This document shows, piece by piece, positions 27,243 to 34,482 of a stretch of 64,000 nucleotides of DNA (within the stretch, counting starts at the first letter, position 1; the number at the start of each line of letters is the position of its first letter). Position numbers and translations under genes: made by a program. Source of the DNA: Sphingomonas sp. 32-62-10 (GTDB taxonomy: Bacteria; Pseudomonadota; Alphaproteobacteria; Sphingomonadales; Sphingomonadaceae); contig NCEE01000004.1 in the NCBI GenBank assembly GCA_002280555.1, forward strand, positions 62,001-126,000. The letters are read 5' to 3'. The notes below the pieces were generated by a model. It did no database searches. It saw nothing but the letters and a program-made list of their open reading frames with translations, and was not told where the DNA came from.

Positions 27243-27791
27243 ATGAAATCGACATTGATCTTGCCGACTTTGATCATTTTCGCTGCCAGCGCGGTTAATG
27301 CACAGTCAACTAACACGGTAACTGTCGATCGACCTAATTATAGCGGCACGCGTACTACGGTAATCGACCCTGCAACGGGTACGGCCAGCCGAGACGGTAC
27401 GCTTACGCGCAAAGCCGATGGCGCGGTGGCCACCCGCGAATATGATCGCACCCGCACCGAAAATGGTGTCACTATTCAGGGCAACTCGGCCAATTTCGCC
27501 GGCGAGACCCGCAATCTCGACTATAACCGCACCCGCACCGACACGGGGTCGACTGCCACGGGCACGTTCACCCGCCGTAATGGAGAGGCCGTCACCTATA
27601 CCGGCAGTACCACGCGCGGCGACGGCAGCTTTACAGCGCAGCAGAATGTTACAGGAGCCAATGGCCAATCGCTCTATGCGCGCACGGCCAACTCGGCCCG
27701 TACTGATGCGGGTATAACGCGATCAGTCAACACCACTCGGGCGCCCGGATTTCCGCGGCGTGCTGGCGCCGGCCGTCAGCGCCGCCGCTGA
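27243..27791 (+). CDS. Secreted Thr/Arg-rich hypothetical protein
   Basis: 182-aa protein with a clear Sec signal peptide (MKSTLILPTLIIFAASAVNA, cleavage after A20). The mature part is low-complexity with recurring Thr/Gly/Arg units such as YxGTRTT, EYDRTRT, DYNRTRTDTGS and TYTGSTT, which suggests a beta-rich repeated structure of about 30-40 residues per unit; the end is Arg-rich (RRAGAGRQRRR). ATG 27243 has GTAGGAG upstream. No recognised family. Followed by a strong intrinsic terminator. Confidence 0.7.
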   Translation: MKSTLILPTLIIFAASAVNAQSTNTVTVDRPNYSGTRTTVIDPATGTASRDGTLTRKADGAVATREYDRTRTENGVTIQGNSANFAGETRNLDYNRTRTDTGSTATGTFTRRNGEAVTYTGSTTRGDGSFTAQQNVTGANGQSLYARTANSARTDAGITRSVNTTRAPGFPRRAGAGRQRRR

Positions 27792-27843
27792 GAATAGAGC
27801 AGGGCGTCCATCGCCCCCCTCCCGTTGACGTTCCTGCTCGAAA

Positions 27844-27877
27844 GGGCGCGGCCAGCCCCTCCGGCCGCGCCCTTTTT
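27844..27877 (+). terminator. Rho-independent terminator
   Basis: A perfect 10-bp GC stem (GGGCGCGGCC at 27844-27853 and GGCCGCGCCC at 27863-27872) with a 9-nt loop is followed by TTTTT. It ends the secreted-protein transcript and lies just before the convergent sulfatase stop. Confidence 0.9.
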
Positions 27878-27895
27878 CTTGGCCCAACCTACCTA

Positions 27896-29551
27896 TCAAT
27901 TTGACCAGTAGACATATTCCTGGCCCTTTTTCCACGGCGCGTTCTGCGGCACGTCGATCCGCACCGGCGCATCCACCAAGGCGGGCCAGAGCGGTTTGGG
28001 CATTTGTCGATCATGCGCCACCAGGAGCGCTCGCATCGCCTGAACGCGACCGGGATCGGCAGCGGCAAGGTTGCGGTGTTCGGTTGGATCAGCGGCAAGA
28101 TCATAGAGCCAGGCCTTGTTCGGGCGCTTCGCCACCTGCAGCTTCCAGTTGCCCTGGCGGACTGCCTTGGTCTCACCCGATCGCCAGAACAACAGATCAT
28201 GCGGCGCTGCGGTCAGGCTTGCTGTGGCGGGGCCAAGCAGGTTGATCGTGTCCATCGCCCGATCGGCGGGAATGGGTAGCCCAGCGGCAGCGGCGGCGGT
28301 GGCATAGATATCCAGGTGATGCGCCGGCCCCGGCAATTTGGTGCCCGGTGCGATCCGCCCCGGCCAGCGCAGAAAGAAGGGGATCCGCAAGCCGCCTTCG
28401 AAAAAAGTCGCCTTATAGCCGCGAAAAGGCGCGTTGCTGTCCTTGATGCCAGTATACCAGGCACCACCATTGTCGCTGGTGAAGATGACGAGCGTATTGT
28501 CGTCGATCCCCTGGTCCTTCAGCGTCTGGAGCACGCGTCCTATGCCGCGATCAAGCTGGCGGACCATCGCGCCATAGACGCGCGATGTGTGATCCTTGAT
28601 CTGGGGGAGCGCGTCGTAATCCGCCTTGGTCGCCTGCAGCGGCGTGTGCGGCGCGTTATAGGCGAGATACAGGAAGAAGGGCCGGTTGGCATTGGCCTTG
28701 ATCGCAGCGACGGCATTGTCGGTAAAGTAATCGGTCAGATGACCCTTGGGTGCGAACCGCTGGCCACCATTCCACTGCACCGCATAGGGCAGGTTGGGCC
28801 ACAGGAACCGATCGATCGGATCCCAGGGCAGCTTGGCGTTGACGACATCCGGCGATTCGGGCGGCATGAACATCCCGCCCCCCGCCAAAAAGCCGAGCGA
28901 TTCATCGAAACCCTGGCCGTTCGGCTGCAGCGCCTTGGCCTCGCCCAGGTGCCATTTGCCGATCTGCATCGTGTGATAACCGCCCTGCTTCAGCAGATCG
29001 GCGATCGTGATTTCGGCCTGGGGCATGCCCATATCGGGGTAATCGATCAGGTCCTTGGTATATTCTTCGTGGAAAATCACCGGCAATGGGCCGTCACGAT
29101 GTCCGGCTGATACGGCGCGCGCGAACACCACTGGCACGGCGGTGAATTCGAACCCGAACCGGGTCGGGTACCGCCCCGTCATCATCGCCGCGCGCGACGG
29201 ACTGCATGTGGCATTGGCGGCATAGGCGATGTCGTAGCTGGCGCCCTGCTGCCCAATCGAATCGATGTTCGGGGTCTTGACGATGCCTCCGGCAATGCCA
29301 CCGCCGAAAAAGCTGATGTCGTTGTGCCCCAAATCGTCAGCGACAATCACAATGATGTTGGGTGGGCGCTTGGCCTTTGCGGCAACGGGCGCTGCGGCTG
29401 CGCTCGCCCATTGCACCGAGTGGTTGGGGGCAATCGGATCGCGCCAGCGGGCGATGATGCCGGGGATCGCGTATTTATACTCCTGGAATACCGCATATCC
29501 GCCCACGCCGAGCACTGCCAGGATGATTAGTCCGATCCAGACTCGCTTCAT
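27896..29551 (-). CDS. Membrane-anchored sulfatase
   Basis: 551-aa type I sulfatase (arylsulfatase A-like). After an N-terminal anchor (residues ~5-22) comes the metal site NIIVIVADDLGHND and the modification motif C116-S-P-S-R, whose Cys becomes formylglycine. GKWHLGE and FTSDNGG are further active-site segments. It hydrolyses a sulfate ester in the periplasm; substrate unknown. ATG 29551 has AGGAG upstream. The anchor rather than a cleaved signal fits the lipid-linked theme of the nearby SCP2 gene. Its activating FGE lies 2.7 kb to the right. Confidence 0.92.
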   Translation of the reverse strand: MKRVWIGLIILAVLGVGGYAVFQEYKYAIPGIIARWRDPIAPNHSVQWASAAAAPVAAKAKRPPNIIVIVADDLGHNDISFFGGGIAGGIVKTPNIDSIGQQGASYDIAYAANATCSPSRAAMMTGRYPTRFGFEFTAVPVVFARAVSAGHRDGPLPVIFHEEYTKDLIDYPDMGMPQAEITIADLLKQGGYHTMQIGKWHLGEAKALQPNGQGFDESLGFLAGGGMFMPPESPDVVNAKLPWDPIDRFLWPNLPYAVQWNGGQRFAPKGHLTDYFTDNAVAAIKANANRPFFLYLAYNAPHTPLQATKADYDALPQIKDHTSRVYGAMVRQLDRGIGRVLQTLKDQGIDDNTLVIFTSDNGGAWYTGIKDSNAPFRGYKATFFEGGLRIPFFLRWPGRIAPGTKLPGPAHHLDIYATAAAAAGLPIPADRAMDTINLLGPATASLTAAPHDLLFWRSGETKAVRQGNWKLQVAKRPNKAWLYDLAADPTEHRNLAAADPGRVQAMRALLVAHDRQMPKPLWPALVDAPVRIDVPQNAPWKKGQEYVYWSN

Positions 29552-29651
29552 CGTCACTCTCCTGCGGGTGCCGCTTCGCCGCGGTTCGAACTATATTGCA
29601 AAATGACACTTAAAACGCCAATAGTTTTGTGAACAGGGTGGGGGCGGGTTG

Positions 29652-30023
29652 ATGGCGAACATGGTGGCACGCGGATTTCTGGCATTGGCCGGATTGTTGG
29701 CGATCGGCCTTTTTGCGCTGGTCTGGTTTGATCAGCCGCGCTTTGCCGCGCAATTGGGCCCAACAGCGGCAACGCCGCTCGCGGCGGCAACGCTGCGGGC
29801 TGACGTTGGTGGCTTTTTTGCAACCTGGGCAATCGGCGCGCTGCTGGCGGCGTGGCGCAACGACAAGCAGATCGCCTTGTTGCCGATGCTATTGCTAGCG
29901 CTCGCTTTTGCCGGGCGGCTCTATAGTTATGCGCTGACCGGCGATGCGGCGATCATCCAACCGATGGCGATCGAGGCCGTCTTGGTGGTGCTGATCGGCC
30001 TAGCACGCAGCCAGTTGCGCTAG
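29652..30023 (+). CDS. Small four-helix membrane protein (DUF4345-like)
   Basis: 123-aa protein with about four hydrophobic helices and the segment ATLRADVGGFFATWAIGALLAAWR, resembling the DUF4345 family, of unknown function. The start is ATG 29652 (a TTG one codon earlier is possible). Divergent from the sulfatase; its 3' end overlaps the convergent DUF2855 gene by 4 bp. Confidence 0.7.
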   Translation: MANMVARGFLALAGLLAIGLFALVWFDQPRFAAQLGPTAATPLAAATLRADVGGFFATWAIGALLAAWRNDKQIALLPMLLLALAFAGRLYSYALTGDAAIIQPMAIEAVLVVLIGLARSQLR

Positions 30024-31093
30024 AACTGCACAATCAGGCCGCGATCAGGCGGGACCTGGCCTGCTGCCATCTCGCGATAGGCCGTGGCGACGGCCTCTGC
30101 GCCTTCCTGATGCGTGATCGTCACCCGCTCCCCCAGCAACTGGCAGAACGCAATATTCGCGGCGCTGGCACGTCGCATGATCTCGCCACGACCCCATTCG
30201 GTATCGCGCTTGGCAATTTGGCCGGGGGCGAAGAAAAAAGCGGGGCGGGGCCCCGGCAGCGCCTGCCCGGCGCGCGCGGCCGACCAATGCGTCGCGCCAA
30301 CCCCGATACTCGCCTTCAACTGGTCGCCAAAATGGTGGTGGACCGATGCCACGACATCACCATTGCCGGACATATCGACGAATATCGTGGCGACCGCCGG
30401 ATCGAGCGTGTCGATCGCGTCATAGCCGATCACCTGATCATAATAGCCTAGCCCTTCGGCAAAGCCTATATTGCCGGGCGAGGTCAGCCCGATCACGCGC
30501 TGAGCCCCCCGTTCCTTCAGGAAATGCGCCACGCCAAAGGCGGTTTTGGACGATGCGCTGCCCAGGATCACCTGCGCGGCGCCGAACCCGTCATTATCGG
30601 CGATGTAATCATCAAGCACATAGGCGGTGGTGAACAGCGGGAAAACGAGGCTGCGCAAATCGGCGATCGTTGCGAGTTCGGTCGGATCGTCGTTGGTGCG
30701 GGCATAAAGATTATAGACATAAGGCAATTCCTGGCGATGCAGGGCGCCGTCGGTAAAACCGCCGATTGTCACGCGTTCGGGCCGCATCACCAGATCGGAC
30801 GCCATCGGCAGGAAGCCCCAAATGGTCGTGCCCACTGGCACCGGATCGGACAATGACTCGGTCACCGTACCGAACCCCCAGATTGGCACGACGCCCCAGC
30901 CCTCTTCTGTATCGGGAAAGAAACGCCAATAGCCGATCTGTCCGCCCGTGAGCGCATAGGTGATATTGTTGGCGGTCAGCGCGAACTGGTTAACCCGAAC
31001 GCGTACCTCACCATCGGCAAGGGCTTCTTCTGGGCGTTCGACGAGTTTGGCTTCGCCGATCTGGCTTCGGTTGACGAGCAGCTTGGTGGTCAT
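30020..31093 (-). CDS. DUF2855 family protein
   Basis: 357-aa protein of the DUF2855 family, which has a quinone oxidoreductase-like fold: an N-terminal GroES-like half (VRVRVNQFALTANNITYALTGG) and a Rossmann half (QVILGSASSKTAFGVAHFLKERGAQRVIGLTSPGN). No zinc-binding cysteines are seen. ATG 31093 is chosen for its GGGAG site. Function not established. Confidence 0.8.
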   Translation of the reverse strand: MTTKLLVNRSQIGEAKLVERPEEALADGEVRVRVNQFALTANNITYALTGGQIGYWRFFPDTEEGWGVVPIWGFGTVTESLSDPVPVGTTIWGFLPMASDLVMRPERVTIGGFTDGALHRQELPYVYNLYARTNDDPTELATIADLRSLVFPLFTTAYVLDDYIADNDGFGAAQVILGSASSKTAFGVAHFLKERGAQRVIGLTSPGNIGFAEGLGYYDQVIGYDAIDTLDPAVATIFVDMSGNGDVVASVHHHFGDQLKASIGVGATHWSAARAGQALPGPRPAFFFAPGQIAKRDTEWGRGEIMRRASAANIAFCQLLGERVTITHQEGAEAVATAYREMAAGQVPPDRGLIVQF

Positions 31094-31106
31094 CGCAACA
31101 TCTCCC

Positions 31107-31541
31107 TCAAGACGCTCTTTGCCGAAGCGATAGCCAAAGGAAAAGCAGGATCGGCGCAATTAACAATGCGCTGGCATAATGCTCTGGGGGATGGTGTCCC
31201 GTGGCAGGGGCCTTGGTTATCCATGCGGTCAAGGTAAGCAACCCGCGTTCAATCAGGCTGACGGCGAGCAGCAACGGGACCAGGGGGCGATAGCGCGCCG
31301 CAACCGCGATCATCGTCAGACCATGGGCGATCTGCGTGGCGCCGGCCCAGGCAAATGCACCGATCAGCGCCGATGCATTGCCCCGTAGATCGATCCCGGC
31401 AATGGTTCCGGCGCCGCCATCGGGCAGGAAGACATGGATCAGCCCGGGGATCACCCAGCCGATGCCCAGCAGCAACAGAAAATGGGCTGCCCAGATGTTT
31501 CCCCGATAACTGTCATTGGTCGAAGGCGGCAACAGGCTCAT
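31107..31541 (-). CDS. Small membrane protein, unknown
   Basis: 144-aa polytopic protein with about four hydrophobic segments (IWAAHFLLLLGIGWVIPGL, SALIGAFAWAGATQIAHGL, LVPLLLAVSLIERGLLTL, SALLIAPILLFLWLSL). Start ATG 31541 overlaps the stop of the upstream gene as ATGA; DUF2855 starts 13 bp after its end. No recognised family. Confidence 0.65.
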   Translation of the reverse strand: MSLLPPSTNDSYRGNIWAAHFLLLLGIGWVIPGLIHVFLPDGGAGTIAGIDLRGNASALIGAFAWAGATQIAHGLTMIAVAARYRPLVPLLLAVSLIERGLLTLTAWITKAPATGHHPPEHYASALLIAPILLFLWLSLRQRAS

Positions 31542-32164
31542 AAGGTGACGGTCGCGAGGTGGGTGAGGGCCGCGGCCAGCGTGCATACCAGCGCCAGCCA
31601 GACGCGTGGCCCGACATAAAGGCCGCCCATCGGCATGGTTGGAAAGGAAAAGGTGGCAAGCGTGCCGGCCAGCTTGTCGGGATGGGCGGCTTCAAAGCGC
31701 GGATCGATGATCAGGTTCATCATGTCGCGGCGGCTGCGGTAGCGCATCAGCCCGATAATCGTCCAACCGGGATCGGGCTCCGTCGCCCAGCTATCCATAT
31801 ACCCCCCAATTTTGCGGCGGATCATCGCGGGGTGTCCGCCATTCGCGATCAAGACCGGCGTGAATTGGCGAGCATAACGTTTCAGCAAGTTAACGCCGGG
31901 TACCATCTCTCCGGTCTGCGGGTCAGCGACCGGGGTCAGCGTTGCCTTCACGATGTTGAACATCAGGAAATCGCGCCCGTCATCGGCTTCGATGAAACGG
32001 CGCACGGCCTCAACCGCCTCGGGCGTGGTGTCGCTGCGTCCGTCGAGCTTTTGAAGATAGGTGGCGATCTCGCCCCGGGTCAGCGGACCGCGCCAATTAT
32101 CATACCAGAGCCGAAACAGCATATAGAGCGCCAATGCGCTTCCCCAGATGATCCAGCCGTTCAT
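31538..32164 (-). CDS. Membrane-anchored hypothetical protein
   Basis: 208-aa protein with an N-terminal membrane helix (GWIIWGSALALYMLFRLWY) and a C-terminal one (VWLALVCTLAAALTHLATV). The middle has RDMMNLIIDPRFEAAHPDKLAGT, reminiscent of the DUF1330-type dimeric alpha/beta fold, but the match is weak. First gene of a coupled three-gene run with 31107 and 30020. Function unknown. Confidence 0.65.
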   Translation of the reverse strand: MNGWIIWGSALALYMLFRLWYDNWRGPLTRGEIATYLQKLDGRSDTTPEAVEAVRRFIEADDGRDFLMFNIVKATLTPVADPQTGEMVPGVNLLKRYARQFTPVLIANGGHPAMIRRKIGGYMDSWATEPDPGWTIIGLMRYRSRRDMMNLIIDPRFEAAHPDKLAGTLATFSFPTMPMGGLYVGPRVWLALVCTLAAALTHLATVTL

Positions 32165-32218
32165 AAGCCCCCCTGATTGCTGGGCAGAACATTGGCATTT
32201 ACGGTGTCAATAGTCGAG

Positions 32219-33043
32219 TCAGCTGTCGCGCGCGATCCGAAAACCGATATGCGCGCTGGTCATTTCTGCGCCCACGGCGATGCGCGCAGCAGGGCGGTAG
32301 CGCTGGCAATATTCGGCCGCGCAGAGAAACGACCCACCCTTCAGGATGATGAGGGTGTTGGCCATTTCCTCAGGCGCGCAACAGCGTCGCTCGAGTGCGG
32401 CCGCGTCGCTCGGCGCAGCGGTGGTCGTCCATTCCCAGACATTGCCGATCATGTCGGCAAGGCCATAGCCGTTGCGAGGAAAATGGCCCACTGGCGTTGT
32501 CCCGGGCTGCGCCATCCTGGCGTGATACCACGGGAAGCTGCCGGTCCAGAAATTGGCAGGCTGCGTGTCGCCGGGTAGCATATCATCCCCCCAGGCATAA
32601 TCGGTATCGCACAACCCGCCCCGTGCCGCGGCTTCCCATTCGGCTTCGGTGGGCAGCCGCGCATTGGCCCATTCGGCATAGGCAATCGCATCGGCGAGCG
32701 CCAAATGGACTATGGGATGATCCGGCCGGGTTGCGATGGTTGAACCTGGCCCCTCGGGGCGATGCCAGCAGGCGCCTGTAATGGCGTGCCACCAGCGTGA
32801 CGGTGTGTCGAGGTCGACCGGTCCTGCCGTTGCGATGAACACGGCAGACACGCCGGCCCGTTCCGCCTCGGTCACATAGCTCGTCGCTGCTACAAATCGC
32901 GCAAAATCATTGTTGGTCACGGGGGCGGCCGCAATCGCAAATGCCGCTATTGTTACCGTCCGGGCAGGTCGCTCCTCCGGATAATGCCGGTCCGATCCCA
33001 GGTGGTAAGCGCCGCCTGGAATCCCGACAAAGCCGTCAGTCAT
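32219..33043 (-). CDS. Formylglycine-generating enzyme (sulfatase activator)
   Basis: 274-aa FGE/SUMF1-type enzyme. It converts the CxPxR cysteine of sulfatases to formylglycine using oxygen and copper. The two catalytic cysteines are Cys241 and Cys246 in KGGSFLCAAEYCQRYRPAAR, with the exact spacing of true FGEs, unlike the many SUMF1-fold proteins lacking them. Other family segments: RLPTEAEWEAAARGG (~129-143) and GNVWEWT (~200-206). No signal peptide is seen, so it is cytoplasmic and acts before export. It overlaps the upstream GST-like gene by 8 bp. Confidence 0.93.
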   Translation of the reverse strand: MTDGFVGIPGGAYHLGSDRHYPEERPARTVTIAAFAIAAAPVTNNDFARFVAATSYVTEAERAGVSAVFIATAGPVDLDTPSRWWHAITGACWHRPEGPGSTIATRPDHPIVHLALADAIAYAEWANARLPTEAEWEAAARGGLCDTDYAWGDDMLPGDTQPANFWTGSFPWYHARMAQPGTTPVGHFPRNGYGLADMIGNVWEWTTTAAPSDAAALERRCCAPEEMANTLIILKGGSFLCAAEYCQRYRPAARIAVGAEMTSAHIGFRIARDS

Positions 33044-34064
33044 CGGTGAACAGCGCGCCGCAGCCAGTACCAGCGAGTGCATGGTTGACGCGCGCGCGCT
33101 CACCCGGCGTCAGCGCTTCATACTGCGCGCGCAGGGCCGCAAGGCATTTTGCCTGATAGGGGAACGGGGCCTGCTCCCATACCCGCCCGTCAATCACGGT
33201 ACTCACGCGATCGGCCCGGCCCTGGACGGCAAAGGCATTCGCCAGCAGCAACGGCACATAGGTGCGTCCAATTTCGCTGAGCAAACTCGTCACGGTTGTG
33301 GGCAGTGCGCGTAGATCGACCCAGCCGGTGGTGTCTTCACCCGACAGATCCTCGATCACATGGCTCCACGCAATCACGCGCGGGGCCATTGCCGCCGCTT
33401 CGGTCATGGGGGTTGGATCGAACAGCGCAAGCTGGGTCAGCTGGCCATAAAGGGCAAAATCGCCTGCGCCGGGCTGATGCCCCAACAGGAAGGAATGGTG
33501 CGCGAAATGCCGGTCAAGGATTGCCAGCAGCCGTTTGTAGCTTGCCTCGATCGTCGTCGCGGTCACGCTGTTCGAGCCGACATAGCCGAGCCGACCGATC
33601 TGGCGCGCGGCGAAACTGTCGCCCATCGCCTTGAGCTCCGCATCGGTGAGTGGCTTGCCGAACCAGTTGGGCAGGACGGTGGCCGACTTGGTAATGTCAT
33701 TGGCGAACGACCAGCGATAATGGAACATCGCCTTTGTCAGCCATTCATCGCCATAATCCTCGATCAGCGCATCGATCAGCGCGAGCGCGGGATCGGCGGG
33801 AATCACGCTGCGACCCTCATGTTCACGTTCGAGACGACGGATGATCGGCGACGAATCGGTCATCGGGGCAAGCGCGCCGGTTTCATCGGGGAAGTAGAAA
33901 GTGGGGAGCAACGCCACCTTGGGCGCAGGCAATTTATCGCGCACCTTGCTGGCATGGACGAAGCGATAGGGCAGCCGCCGATAGCGCAGCACCGCCAGCA
34001 TCTTGCGTGTATAGGGAGAGCCGGGAGAACCCGCGATCAGAATGGGCAGCTTCGGGTCGGTCAC
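33036..34064 (-). CDS. GST-like protein, long form
   Basis: 342-aa protein with a glutathione S-transferase N-terminal thioredoxin fold (ILIAGSPGSPYTRKMLAVLRYRRLPYRFV, PTFYFPD) and a helical C-terminal domain (FLLGHQPGAGDFALYGQLTQL), about 120 residues longer than usual GSTs. GTG 34064 is chosen: AGGAGA lies at 34071-34076 and the upstream reading has no homology. Coupled to the FGE gene downstream; divergent from the SCP2/sulfatase pair. Function unknown. Confidence 0.8.
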   Translation of the reverse strand: MTDPKLPILIAGSPGSPYTRKMLAVLRYRRLPYRFVHASKVRDKLPAPKVALLPTFYFPDETGALAPMTDSSPIIRRLEREHEGRSVIPADPALALIDALIEDYGDEWLTKAMFHYRWSFANDITKSATVLPNWFGKPLTDAELKAMGDSFAARQIGRLGYVGSNSVTATTIEASYKRLLAILDRHFAHHSFLLGHQPGAGDFALYGQLTQLALFDPTPMTEAAAMAPRVIAWSHVIEDLSGEDTTGWVDLRALPTTVTSLLSEIGRTYVPLLLANAFAVQGRADRVSTVIDGRVWEQAPFPYQAKCLAALRAQYEALTPGERARVNHALAGTGCGALFTDD

Positions 34065-34165
34065 GCATGCTCTCCTGGCTGCTCGCGCCAACCGGTCGCG
34101 GCTTGCTTGTTCGCCGTCGCCGATGTTATTGGCATTGATAATGCCGAAAGATGAAAGGATCAATC

Positions 34166-34468
34166 ATGGCTGAGTTGGCTGACATTACCGCGATCATGGC
34201 AGCAAACGAAGCCTTTGTTCCGGGGCACAGCATCAAGTTCGATTTCGGCAAGGATGGCGTGATCCTGCTGGATGGCGTGGCAGCGGCAGTTTCCAATGAT
34301 GATGTGCCGGCAGAGACGACGCTGCGGATGAGCCTGGATAACTTCAAGGCGCTCGCCAAGGGCAAGCTGAACCCGGTGATGGCGGTGATGATGGGCAAGA
34401 TCAAGATCGACGGCGACATGGCGCTGGCGATGCAGCTTCAGGCGGTGACGAGTAAAATCAAGCTCTGA
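34166..34468 (+). CDS. SCP2 sterol-binding domain protein
   Basis: 100-aa single-domain SCP2 protein. The pattern HSIKFDFGKDGVILLDG, then AETTLRMSLDNFKALAKGKLNPVMAVMMGKIKIDGDMALAMQL matches the SCP2 beta sheet and hydrophobic tunnel helices. It binds lipids or acyl-CoAs. ATG 34166 has AAAGGA upstream. Fifteen bp before the sulfatase start, so the two form an operon, hinting at a lipophilic sulfate ester as substrate (inference). Confidence 0.85.
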   Translation: MAELADITAIMAANEAFVPGHSIKFDFGKDGVILLDGVAAAVSNDDVPAETTLRMSLDNFKALAKGKLNPVMAVMMGKIKIDGDMALAMQLQAVTSKIKL

Positions 34469-34482
34469 AAGGGCCGGGGGGC

